Positions 57,284-64,000 of a stretch of DNA of 64,000 nucleotides are shown here, piece after piece. The notes below the pieces were generated by a model. It saw only the letters and a program-made list of their open reading frames with translations, had not been told where the DNA came from and did no database searches. This stretch comes from FEN-299 sp963717945. Its GTDB lineage: Bacteria > Acidobacteriota > Vicinamibacteria > Vicinamibacterales > Fen-181. The stretch is taken from positions 744,001-808,000 of the forward strand of contig CAVQXT010000007.1 in assembly GCA_963717945.1 (NCBI GenBank). The letters run 5' to 3'. Position 1 is the first letter of the stretch. Every line of letters starts with the position of its first letter. Position numbers and translations under genes: made by a program.

Positions 57284-57342
57284 CGAAGTCCTTCCTTTCT
57301 CGGTCTCCTGTCAAAACTGTACGTACCGCATGAGGACGAGTC

Positions 57343-57358
57343 TGTGCAGGATTGAACA
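57343..57358. promoter_or_regulatory. Crp/Fnr-type operator, TGTGC-N6-GAACA
   Basis: Spacer AGGATT. It lies 60 bp before the desaturase start; its centre is 38 bp from the next operator. Confidence 0.7.
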
Positions 57359-57380
57359 GGCTCGGCGTCACCAAACCCGG

Positions 57381-57396
57381 TGTGCACAACTGAACA
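57381..57396. promoter_or_regulatory. Crp/Fnr-type operator, TGTGC-N6-GAACA
   Basis: Spacer ACAACT. Second of a pair in the gap between the divergent desaturase and radical SAM genes, 98 and 119 bp from their starts. Confidence 0.7.
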
Positions 57397-57514
57397 GACG
57401 CCGCCGGGATTCGCGCGTAGCGTTGGTGATGCTGGCTTCCGCTTCTCGACGCGGGCGCGACTCTGGAGGAGGCGGACGCAAAGCCGCGTCACGACCGCGT
57501 GAGGTGCCGATTCC

Positions 57515-58928
57515 GTGCGACTCCACCTGATCAACCCGTCCAATCCGCTGGTCAGCATCGTCAGGCTCGAGGAGAGCCGGTGGAACCGCTATCGCGTCTG
57601 GCAACCTCTCAGCCTGATGGCGCTGGCCGGCCTGACCCCGCCCGAGTGGGACGTCGCCCTGTTCGACGAGAACATCGGGATCCCGCGCGACGACGAGAAG
57701 CCGCTTCCGGATCTGGTCGGCATCACGGCGTTCACCTCGCAGGCGCCTCGCGCCTACGAAATCGCGGCCCGCTTTCGGCGCCTGGGCGTGCCCGTCGTGA
57801 TGGGCGGGATCCACGCCACCATGTGCGTCGACGAAGTGATGCCGCACGTGGACTCGGTTGTCACGGGAGAGGCCGAAGCCGCCTGGCCACACGTGCTGGC
57901 GGACGCCGCCGCCGGGCGCCTGAAGCCACGGTACGACGGGGGCCTGGCGGAAATGGACGCGGTCCGGCCGGCCCGCCACGACCTCCTCGCCGGTGACTAC
58001 GCCTTCGGGGCGATCCAGACGACGCGCGGCTGTCCCATGAACTGCACGTTCTGCAGCGTCACCGCCTTCAACGGCGCCCATTACCGCCAGCGCGCCATTC
58101 CCGAGGTGGTCAGGGAGTTCCAGTCGATTCCCGAGAAGCGCGTCCTGGTGGTGGACGACAACCTGGTCGGCACCCGGCCCGAGCACATCGCCCGCGCCAA
58201 GGCCCTTTTTCGGGCGCTCGCGGCGGCCGATCTCGGCAAGGAATGGGTGGCGCAGGCGACGATCAATTTCGCCGACGACGAAGAGCTGCTGACGCTGGCG
58301 GCGCGGGCGGGATGCGCGGGGGTCTTCATCGGGTTCGAGTCGCCGAGCCGCGGAGGGGCTGACCGAGGTCGGCAAGCGGTTCAACCTGCTCAAGGGGCGA
58401 AATCTCGCGGCATCGGTGGCGCGGATCCAGCGGCACCACATCCTGGTCGTGGGCTCGTTCATCATCGGGCTGGACGTCGATACCGCCGGCGTCGGCCGGC
58501 GCACGGCCGAGGCTGCCCGCCAGTACGGCGTGGACCTGCTCAACGCGCTGTTTCTCACACCCCTGCCTGGAACACGGCTCTGGGACCAGATGACCGCGGA
58601 GAGGCGGCTCCTCCTCGACGAGTTTCCCCAGGACTGGCAGTACTACACGCTGACCTACCCGGTCGCCCGTTACAAGCACCTGTCGGTGGAACAGGCCATC
58701 GAGGAGATGCAGGGGTGCGATCGCTCCTTCTACGCGCTGCCGCGCATACTCGGCCGCGTGTGGAGGAGCGTCTGGCAGCGCCGCCAGCCGCTGATCAGCC
58801 TCTTCGGCAGCCTGTCGTTCCGGCGGAACATGAGATTCAACCGCGCCGCGTGCGCCGGGCTGAGCCGCACGTGCGCCATGCGGCACGCCACGCGTGAGAC
58901 GCGGATCCCCGCCTTGCCCGCGGCCTGA
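57515..58928 (+). CDS. B12-binding radical SAM protein (one-base frameshift)
   Basis: Cobalamin-binding radical SAM enzyme, 470 aa after repair. B12 domain at about 1-145 (LINPSNPL, VGITAFTSQAPRAYEIAARF, VVMGGIHATMC, VVTGEAEAAWPHVL). 4Fe-4S motif C173-x3-C177-x2-C180 in RGCPMNCTFCSV. Then VLVVDDNLVG and FIGFESPS. At about 58352 one extra C breaks the frame; after removal it reads AEGLTEVGKRFN, then FIIGLDVDT and LTPLPGTRLWDQM. Such enzymes often methylate or rearrange lipids and secondary metabolites, for example hopanoid methylases (HpnP, HpnR). Divergent from the desaturase with shared operators, so a membrane-lipid substrate is a fair guess. Confidence 0.85.
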
Positions 58929-58996
58929 GCAGACTGCGCCGTCTCCGCGTGCCGTGCCTTCCGAGTCCGAGTTAACGCGAAAGAAAGGCCGCGGAG

Positions 58997-59012
58997 TGCT
59001 CACTTTGGGACA
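58997..59012. promoter_or_regulatory. Variant Crp/Fnr-type operator, TGCTC-N6-GGACA
   Basis: One half-site deviates (TGCTC), spacer ACTTTG resembles the ACTTGG of the 38464 site. It lies 153 bp before the PEP-CTERM gene start, in a 236-bp gap. Confidence 0.45.
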
Positions 59013-59164
59013 GAAGCATGAGCTTCCTGTGACTAACATGGCGACTCGACACCGCCGCTGCCATTCAAGATCTAATATGGAAAGAGCTGTCCAACAACGC
59101 AGCAGGAGGCGGGACGCAAACTGAGGCCCCGCAACAGCGGCGCCTCGCTTCAGGAGGGAAGCGT

Positions 59165-59785
59165 ATGTTGAAACGTCTCTTAATCATCGGCGTGGTTGTC
59201 AGTGCCCTGGCGCTGGCAACCTCCGCGCAGGCGGCGCCCATCTCGGGTGCCGTGTCGCTCTCTGGCAACTGGGTGCCCGTGGTGGTACCTTCGGGCGCGG
59301 CAACCAGTGTCGGCCTGGCCACTGGTGTGGACTTCATCCTGGGCGGCAATACACCGACGCCGGGTGTGCCCGGGAGCTTCTCGGTACTCAACGGTGTGGG
59401 CTCCTTCGCCGGCCTCACGGCGTGTTTCCTGTGCGGGACCATTCAGGACCTCTCGCTGACAGGCGTCACGGCCGGGAGCTATGCCAGCGTCCCGATTACC
59501 GGGTTCCAGTCGGTCACCTCGGGCGGCCTGACGTTCTCGTTCGATTTGACCACGCTCACGGTCGTCGATCAGACCGTCTCCACGATCGACCTGCTTGGGA
59601 CCGGCGTGGCGCACCTGACCGGTTTCGACGACACGCCGGGCCTGTTCATCTTCAGCGGCCAGGGCACCTCGGGTAGCTTCTCGTTCTCAGCTACCAACAG
59701 CGTCCCCGAGCCCGGCTCGATGCTGCTGCTCGGCACCGGCCTGTTCGGCCTGGCGGGTGCGGTCCGCCGCCGGATGAAGAAGTAG
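59165..59785 (+). CDS. PEP-CTERM sorted exported protein
   Basis: Exported protein, 206 aa. Signal peptide ending TSAQAAP at about residue 24, a Gly/Ser/Thr-rich beta-type body, and a C-terminal sorting signal: VPEPGS, a hydrophobic helix (MLLLGTGLFGLAGAV), then RRRMKK. Exosortase cuts at this signal and the protein goes to the cell surface or matrix; no exosortase gene is in the window. ATG follows AGGAGGGAAG. The body has one close Cys pair (ACFLCG). A terminator-like hairpin follows at 59824. Confidence 0.92.
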   Translation: MLKRLLIIGVVVSALALATSAQAAPISGAVSLSGNWVPVVVPSGAATSVGLATGVDFILGGNTPTPGVPGSFSVLNGVGSFAGLTACFLCGTIQDLSLTGVTAGSYASVPITGFQSVTSGGLTFSFDLTTLTVVDQTVSTIDLLGTGVAHLTGFDDTPGLFIFSGQGTSGSFSFSATNSVPEPGSMLLLGTGLFGLAGAVRRRMKK

Positions 59786-59823
59786 CCGACGGATAAGACG
59801 GCGTCTTCTTTGCCCGCCTTCCC

Positions 59824-59850
59824 ACCCCGGCGTCCCACGGGCGCCGGGGT
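59824..59850 (+). terminator. Terminator-like hairpin after the PEP-CTERM gene
   Basis: Nine-bp perfect stem ACCCCGGCG with a nine-base loop, followed within six bases by CTTTTC. It starts 38 bp after the stop codon. Confidence 0.7.
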
Positions 59851-59955
59851 GTCGCTTTTCGGGAGCCTCTATTCCCCCGCCCGTTCCGCCCGTCATGGTC
59901 GAATTCGCCACAGACTCCCGCTTGCGGCCCGGATCGCCATCTTTCTTTTCTTCAT

Positions 59956-59971
59956 TGTGCGGTATGGGACA
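59956..59971. promoter_or_regulatory. Crp/Fnr-type operator, TGTGC-N6-GGACA
   Basis: Spacer GGTATG, 59 bp before the start of the small DUF3309-like gene, just after an AT-rich TTTCTTTTCTTCAT stretch. Confidence 0.65.
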
Positions 59972-60030
59972 GCGTCGGCATCCCGTTCGGACCGATGATC
60001 GCCTCGTCGAGACAAACAAAGGAGACCGCG

Positions 60031-60183
60031 ATGCTGTTGCTGATTGTTCTGCTGTTGCTGTTGTTCGGCGGAGGCGGCGGCTACTACGGGTATTCCAGGT
60101 GGGGGAACAGAGGCGGCTTTGGGGTTGTCGGGACGGTCCTGGTCGTCCTGCTCGTCGTGTACCTCATCGGCGGGATTCGCTGA
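60031..60183 (+). CDS. DUF3309-like small membrane protein
   Basis: Protein of 50 aa: Leu-rich first helix, GGGGGYYGYSRWGN turn, then a second helix (GTVLVVLLVVYLIGGIR). This matches the DUF3309 pattern of tiny membrane proteins common in stress-responsive bacteria; the function is unknown. ATG follows AAAGGAGA. First gene after an operator; the PRC-barrel gene starts 40 bp further on and is probably co-transcribed. Confidence 0.8.
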   Translation: MLLLIVLLLLLFGGGGGYYGYSRWGNRGGFGVVGTVLVVLLVVYLIGGIR

Positions 60184-60223
60184 TCTCGGCGCCGACGGTC
60201 ACCCCCCACGACGCGAGGACGTG

Positions 60224-60997
60224 ATGCTCCGGAACGTCAAGGACCTCCACGGCTTCACAATCGGGGCTCTCGATGGCGACATCGGGGCGGTGACGGACTG
60301 CTACTTCGACGACGTCAGCTACACCGTCCGCTACGTCGTGGTGGACACCGGGGGGTGGCTGTCGGAACGCAAGGTGCTGCTCTCGCCGGTGTCCTTCCGC
60401 GCGATGGACTGGGAGCACAGGCGCATCACAGCCTCGCTGACCAGGGCCCAGGTGGAGAACAGCCCGGAGATCGACACGCAGAAGCCTGTCTCGCGGCAAC
60501 ACGAGACGATCTTCTTCGGCCACTACGGATACTCTCCGTATTGGACGGGGACCTATCTCTGGGGCGCATCGCCCTGTCCCGATCGGGCGCCAGGGCCGGC
60601 CCCCGGCGCCGCGGACCTCGAGCGCGAGCGGCGTTGGAACTGGAAGGCCATGGCTCGGAAGGATTCGCACCTGCGGAGCTCACGGGCCGTGAGCGGCTGC
60701 CAGATCCAGGCGACCGACGGCGATATCGGCCATGTCGGAGACTTCCTGATGGACGACCGCTCCTGGGCGATTCGATTCATGCTCGTGGATACGACGACCT
60801 GGTGGCCGGGCCAGAAGGTGCTGGTGGCGCCCGACCGGATCGATCGGGTGGATTGGGACCATTCCAAGGTGCACGTGACCGGCACCCGCGCGGAGATCAG
60901 GAACAGTCCCCCGTACGATCCATACCGGCCCGCCGACCGCACGCACGCGGGTGACGAAGCGCGCCGTCCGACCGCGCGTGACGCGGTCAGGGGCTGA
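60224..60997 (+). CDS. Two-domain PRC-barrel protein
   Basis: Cytoplasmic protein, 257 aa, with two PRC-barrel repeats: about 1-80 (VKDLHGFTIGALDGDIGAVT, VRYVVVDTGGWLSERKVLLS) and about 150-230 (VSGCQIQATDGDIGHVGDFL, IRFMLVDTTTWWPGQKVLVA). The linker is Pro/Tyr-rich. PRC-barrels bind protein or RNA partners and are often induced by stress. Alternative in-frame GTG at 60221. The C-terminal 25 residues are charged and probably disordered. Probably in one unit with the DUF3309-like gene. Confidence 0.87.
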   Translation: MLRNVKDLHGFTIGALDGDIGAVTDCYFDDVSYTVRYVVVDTGGWLSERKVLLSPVSFRAMDWEHRRITASLTRAQVENSPEIDTQKPVSRQHETIFFGHYGYSPYWTGTYLWGASPCPDRAPGPAPGAADLERERRWNWKAMARKDSHLRSSRAVSGCQIQATDGDIGHVGDFLMDDRSWAIRFMLVDTTTWWPGQKVLVAPDRIDRVDWDHSKVHVTGTRAEIRNSPPYDPYRPADRTHAGDEARRPTARDAVRG

Positions 60998-61033
60998 CGT
61001 CGTCGCGCCGCGACCGTGCTGGGGAGACCGGCC

Positions 61034-61216
61034 TCACGGGGTTTCGACGGCCTGCTCCAGATTGCCGACCTTCTTCTGGACCTTCCCGGCGATCTGTTCG
61101 ACGATGCCCTTGGCTTCCAGGGCGGGATCCTTCGTCAGGTGCCCCACCTCTTCCTCGACCTTTCCTTTCACGTCGTGAACCGCCCCCGCGATCCGATTGT
61201 GAGTACTTGGCTTCAT
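61034..61216 (-). CDS. CsbD-family stress protein
   Basis: Small hydrophilic protein, 60 aa, with the CsbD pattern: HNRIAGAVHDVKGKVEEEVG then EAKGIVEQIAGKVQKKVGNL. Two amphipathic helical repeats around K-G-K/A-G-K. CsbD genes are induced in general stress in many bacteria, with unknown molecular role. ATG at 61216 after GAAAGGAACC on the minus strand. It lies 88 bp after the second Crp/Fnr gene on the same strand and could be read through from it. Confidence 0.85.
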   Translation of the reverse strand: MKPSTHNRIAGAVHDVKGKVEEEVGHLTKDPALEAKGIVEQIAGKVQKKVGNLEQAVETP

Positions 61217-61304
61217 AGGGTTCCTTTCGCTGAGACGACGTGGACTCGGGCACTCGGCCGGCGCATGTCGGCGGGCGCGTAGAGGCCGGCGTCGAGCCGG
61301 CCGG

Positions 61305-61958
61305 TCAGTCATGCAGGACGACGCTCAGGAGCGAGTTGTTCACCGTCAGGCCCCCGTCGACGGTGATGAACCCGAGCTTCTTGAACCTGTTCATGAAGAA
61401 GTTCACGCGCGACCGGGTCGTCCCGACCATCTCGGCCAGCGTCTCCTGCGAGATCTTCGGGATGACGCGCTGCGGCACGTGCTCCTCGCCGTAGTGCGCG
61501 AGCAGCAGCAACGCGCGCGCCAGCCTCTTCTCCGCCGAGTTGAACAACTGGTCGATCAGGTCCTGCTCGATGCGGATGTTCCTGGTGAGCAGGTGGGCGA
61601 TGAAGCCGTCCGACAGCGCATGCTCCTTGTGCAACAAGTGCTGCATGTCGCCCTTCTGGACGGCAATGATGGTGCTCGGCGCGTGCGCGGTCGCGCTCCC
61701 GATGCGGAGCGGCTGCCCGGCCAGGGCGCCCTCGCCGAAGAAGTTCCCGGCGCCGAGGACCGCGACGACGGCCTCCCTGCCGGTCTTCGACGTCACCCAC
61801 AGCTTCACCTCGCCGCTCTTGATATAGAGGACGGTGTCGCAGGTGCCGCCCTGCGCGTAGATGGGCTGGCCCTGTGCGTACGCCAGCACTGTCTTGGACA
61901 CACCTGTCGATTCGAGGAAAGCCTCTGGATCGAAGGGACGAAGCTTCTTGGAGTCCAT
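61305..61958 (-). CDS. Crp/Fnr-family regulator 2
   Basis: Transcription factor, 217 aa. Cyclic-nucleotide-binding-like domain (about 10-125) with GAGNFFGEGALAGQPLRIGS, dimer helix, and winged HTH with SQETLAEMVGTTRSRVNFFM. Compared with E. coli CRP, the recognition helix keeps the first Arg (TTR) but has Ser for the Glu that reads the TGTGA half-site, which fits an altered half-site such as TGTNC. One cysteine only (GGTC), so no Fnr-type cluster. The operator at 61991 ends 33 bp before the ATG: self-control is likely. Paralogue of the gene at 46800; both end in SLL-x-V-V/I-LHD. Confidence 0.9.
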   Translation of the reverse strand: MDSKKLRPFDPEAFLESTGVSKTVLAYAQGQPIYAQGGTCDTVLYIKSGEVKLWVTSKTGREAVVAVLGAGNFFGEGALAGQPLRIGSATAHAPSTIIAVQKGDMQHLLHKEHALSDGFIAHLLTRNIRIEQDLIDQLFNSAEKRLARALLLLAHYGEEHVPQRVIPKISQETLAEMVGTTRSRVNFFMNRFKKLGFITVDGGLTVNNSLLSVVLHD

Positions 61959-61990
61959 GGCTCATGATGGCAGAGAGGGGGCGGCCAGTC

Positions 61991-62006
61991 TGTGCAGAAC
62001 GGAACA
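61991..62006. promoter_or_regulatory. Crp/Fnr-type operator before regulator 2
   Basis: TGTGC-N6-GAACA with spacer AGAACG. It lies 33 bp before the ATG of the regulator at 61305, close enough to overlap its promoter, so it may be an autoregulatory site. Confidence 0.7.
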
Positions 62007-62024
62007 GCCGCCGCACCCGACGAG

Positions 62025-62231
62025 CTACTTCTTGCCGACGAACAGGAGCCCTCCACCGATGACGGCGAGCGCCACACCGGCCCACACCGGAACCGGGATC
62101 TGGCGGTTCTCGCTGACGGAGAACTCCACGGGGCCCATCTTGATGTCGTGAGTCTGCCGGGTGTAGCTGAACCCGCCGTAGACGAGGGCCAGGATTCCGG
62201 CCGCCAGCACGACGATTCCAATCATCTTCAC
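62025..62231 (-). CDS. DUF3185-like small membrane protein
   Basis: Protein of 68 aa with two membrane helices (IGIVVLAAGILALVYGGFSY and VWAGVALAVIGGGLLFVG) joined by a polar loop (TRQTHDIKMGPVEFSVSENR). The layout and the MIGI-xx-L-xx-G-I start match DUF3185-type proteins. GTG start chosen because GAGGAGG lies five bases ahead; an ATG six bases further in is possible. Part of the small stress-protein cluster. Confidence 0.75.
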   Translation of the reverse strand: MKMIGIVVLAAGILALVYGGFSYTRQTHDIKMGPVEFSVSENRQIPVPVWAGVALAVIGGGLLFVGKK

Positions 62232-62293
62232 GGCAACCTCCTCACCGATGTCACGCGCCTGCCCCGCGGTTCGCGCCCAAGGGCCGGCGCCGC

Positions 62294-62569
62294 CTACCGC
62301 CTGGAGACCAGGTGGATGATCGCGACGAAGATCGCAGCGCCGATGATCGACCACAGCACGGGGAACGGGTGCCCGCCGATCTGGAGCATCAGGGGTTCGG
62401 TCAGGCCGAGCTTGCCCGCGATCCAGGGGCCGATGGCGGCGCCGATGAACCCGAGGGCCGTGGACACGATGAGCCCGCCGCGGACCCCGCCGGCGATCGC
62501 CTTGCCGACGGCGCCGCAGACGGCCGCGATGACGATGAGCAGGAGCAGCCCTGGCAATGTGATGGTCAT
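62294..62569 (-). CDS. GlsB/YeaQ/YmgE-family small membrane protein
   Basis: Protein of 91 aa of the transglycosylase-associated (GlsB/YeaQ) family: a Leu/Ile-rich first helix, then AVGKAIAGGVRGGLIVSTALGFIGAAIGPWI, then a last helix (LWSIIGAAIFVAIIHLV). Length and Gly pattern fit. These genes respond to general or acid stress in enterobacteria; the mechanism is unknown. It precedes the DUF3185-like gene on the same strand by 62 bp, so they may form one unit. Confidence 0.85.
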   Translation of the reverse strand: MTITLPGLLLLIVIAAVCGAVGKAIAGGVRGGLIVSTALGFIGAAIGPWIAGKLGLTEPLMLQIGGHPFPVLWSIIGAAIFVAIIHLVSRR

Positions 62570-62657
62570 GACGGATCGTCCTTTCGCTGAATGGTGAACG
62601 CCCCAGCCGGTGGCTCAACCGGACCACCGGCGCCCGTTCCCGCCGGGCCGCCGCGCG

Positions 62658-63181
62658 CTACCGCCGCAATCGTACCTGCACGCCGCCCCACATCTCGTAG
62701 TTGCCCGTGACATCGCCGACGTGCGTCAGGAACAGGCGGCCCTCGCCGATCATGAACACCGCGGACCGCGCGTTCCTCGACAGCGGGATGCCGAAGTGCA
62801 GAAGCCACGCAGGCGTCCACATCGTCGTTCGCGTCAGAGCCCAGACGGAGAGCCCGGTGCCGATGAACGAGCTGTGAGCCAGGTACCAGTTCACCTCGAC
62901 CTCGGCGAAGACCGACGAGGCACTCTCCTTCTGCTCTCCGGCGAACAGCCCAATCGCGGCGCCCAGGGATCGCTGCTACCGCCGGTGTCGACCGCGATGC
63001 TCGCCTTCACGGCGGGCAGCGTCGGGCCGACGGGCGTTCTCGAGGGCGGCGCGGCGAACACGGTTGCCCAGCCGAGGGGACGGGTGTCTCGCGTCGCGTC
63101 CCAAGGGCCGGACTGCCCCGCAGCGACAGATGCCAGGCCCAGCGCCAGCCCGTGCGCCGCGACCCGTCTTCTGCCATTCAT
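62658..63181 (-). CDS. Putative outer-membrane beta-barrel protein (one-base frameshift)
   Basis: Exported protein, about 174 aa after repair. Signal peptide from ATG 63181 (HGLALGLASVAAGQ). The first half reads to VDTGGSSDPW; then one extra base at about 62963 shifts the frame. Deleting it gives AAIGLFAGEQKESASSVFAE, VEVNWYLAHSSFIGTGLSVW, LLHFGIPLSRNA, FMIGEGRLFL and YEMWGGVQVRLRR, ending in Arg. The alternating hydrophobic strands and aromatic near the end suggest a small outer-membrane barrel. Family not named. Two operators lie 74 and 120 bp upstream. Confidence 0.65.
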
Positions 63182-63254
63182 GAGTTCCCTCCGCCGCCGC
63201 CCACCCGAAGGCCCGGCAGACACCACCACCGTAGCAGGCCGGCATCCGGGTGTC

Positions 63255-63270
63255 TGTGCAGGACCGCACA
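63255..63270. promoter_or_regulatory. Crp/Fnr-type operator, TGTGC-N6-GCACA
   Basis: Fully symmetric half-sites, spacer AGGACC, 74 bp before the putative outer-membrane protein start. Confidence 0.7.
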
Positions 63271-63300
63271 GGCGGGGCCGGGCGGGCGGGTGCTCGAGTG

Positions 63301-63316
63301 TGCTCAAGAGAGCACA
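63301..63316. promoter_or_regulatory. Variant Crp/Fnr-type operator, TGCTC-N6-GCACA
   Basis: Spacer AAGAGA; with two more bases upstream it reads TGTGC-N8-GCACA. It is 46 bp from the operator at 63255. Confidence 0.5.
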
Positions 63317-63447
63317 GACGTTCCTCGCGATCATCCGCATACTGCGATGGACAGAGACAGGAAGGACGGAGAAGAGATCGGCCGGGGGCAGTACCTGGCG
63401 GCGAGCCCCGCTGTGCCAGCGATCCTCTCTCACCAGTCCGAGCGGGC

Positions 63448-63903
63448 TTACGACCCGAACTGGTCGCCAAAGACCGATCGGAGCACCGCGGCTGAGGCAA
63501 ACCGCCTCACCTTGGCGGCGTCCCGCTCGTGCAGCGATTCGCAGGCCGTGCAGCCAACCGCGAAAGGCAGCGCCCGCAGCCGCTGTGCCGAGATCTCCCC
63601 GGCGCACTCGGCGCAGTAGCCGTACTCGCCCTGGTCGAGGCGAGCCAGCGCCTCCCGTACCCGTTCCAGCGTCTCAGCCTTGATCTGGATCAGGGACACC
63701 TCGATGTGCTCCTGGACGTCGGCCTCGGAGAGTTCGGGATCGTCGAGCCCATCGCCTCGCCCGGCAGCGAGCGCGGGGCGGACCCGGCGACGAAGCGCGT
63801 TCTGTAGCTCGCGCTCACGGTCACGCAGCATCGTCTGCAGGTCCCGATGCCGTGCCTGGCTTCCGCGTGAAGCGGCAGCCGTCGCTCTCGGTGTGGGCGT
63901 CAT
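63448..63903 (-). CDS. DksA/TraR-type zinc-finger protein
   Basis: Protein of 151 aa related to DksA/TraR, which bind in the secondary channel of RNA polymerase and adjust stress and growth-rate promoters. N-terminal helical arm (RHRDLQTMLRDRERELQNAL, ETLERVREALARLDQGEYGY) and a four-Cys zinc finger, C97-x2-C100 and C118-x2-C121 (YCAECAGEI, GCTACES). The acidic residues at the coiled-coil tip are partly kept (GLDDPELSEADVQ). An operator lies 71 bp upstream, so it is likely under the same Crp/Fnr control. Confidence 0.88.
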   Translation of the reverse strand: MTPTPRATAAASRGSQARHRDLQTMLRDRERELQNALRRRVRPALAAGRGDGLDDPELSEADVQEHIEVSLIQIKAETLERVREALARLDQGEYGYCAECAGEISAQRLRALPFAVGCTACESLHERDAAKVRRFASAAVLRSVFGDQFGS

Positions 63904-63973
63904 GGCGGAGGCGTCCTTTCCTGAAATGCCGATTTCCGACCGGCACAGGATCCTCCCGCCGGCATTGGCCGTC

Positions 63974-63989
63974 TGTCCAATTCAGCACA
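63974..63989. promoter_or_regulatory. Crp/Fnr-type operator, TGTCC-N6-GCACA
   Basis: Spacer AATTCA, 71 bp before the DksA/TraR-like start and close to the window edge; it may also serve a gene beyond the edge. Confidence 0.6.
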
Positions 63990-64000
63990 CCTCGCCGGCT

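Noticed and set aside
46800..61958. Fnr-type oxygen sensing by an iron-sulfur cluster in the two Crp/Fnr proteins
   Set aside because: Each has only one cysteine near the sensor domain, so a 4Fe-4S cluster cannot be supported; another ligand or no ligand is possible.

Overview
The window is a high-GC chromosome segment (roughly two thirds G+C by eye). It has many secreted proteins of unknown function, a PEP-CTERM protein, a binding-protein/permease fusion ABC transporter, two B12-binding radical SAM proteins and large intergenic hairpin repeats. This mix suggests a soil or sediment Acidobacteriota, perhaps Vicinamibacteria. That placement is inference from gene content; no rRNA or tRNA gene was seen.

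Layout of 0-38 kb. Two paralogous secreted Trp-rich proteins flank an Ig-like lipoprotein (0.2-4.3 kb). They are followed by a decayed TrmH-type methyltransferase, a ferritin, an amino-acid ABC transporter, an agmatinase-family ureohydrolase, a serine hydrolase and a GH38 mannosidase. Next come a fructose-type PTS in which HPr, enzyme I and IIA are fused in an unusual order, a TPP enzyme, Tex, an amidohydrolase, an M55 peptidase, an AcuI-type reductase and a GcvT-like protein. The part ends with a VapBC pair, several secreted unknowns, and a radical SAM/metallo-beta-lactamase pair. It also carries three REPIN-like repeats (paired 24-bp hairpins facing each other, stems differing by compensating changes), a 25-bp tandem array grown inside one of them, and a second hairpin family built round GTCACGCGTGAC.

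Layout of 38-64 kb. This part looks like one stress or low-oxygen regulon. It holds a P-type Mg2+ ATPase, a SYLF-domain protein, a class A penicillin-binding protein, phosphoketolase with a Crp/Fnr regulator, a secreted operon (phospholipase-D fold protein, metallophosphoesterase, two unknowns) and an ABC exporter. It continues with an alpha-glucan phosphorylase behind a fatty acid desaturase, a B12 radical SAM protein, a PEP-CTERM protein and a run of small stress proteins (DUF3309-like, PRC-barrel, CsbD, DUF3185-like, GlsB/YeaQ-like). It ends with a second Crp/Fnr regulator, a putative outer-membrane protein and a DksA/TraR zinc-finger protein. Promoter regions throughout this half carry a palindrome TGTNC-N6-GNACA (12 strict and 2 near copies seen); none was noticed in the first 38 kb. 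The two Crp/Fnr paralogues have nearly the same recognition helix, and one has the palindrome 33 bp in front of its own start. The simplest reading is a compact, self-regulated Crp/Fnr regulon linking glycogen use, phosphoketolase fermentation, membrane change and envelope upkeep.

At least nine genes are broken by what looks like one extra base each. This suggests assembly or basecalling error more than real gene loss, except for the TrmH-like gene, which changes frame several times.
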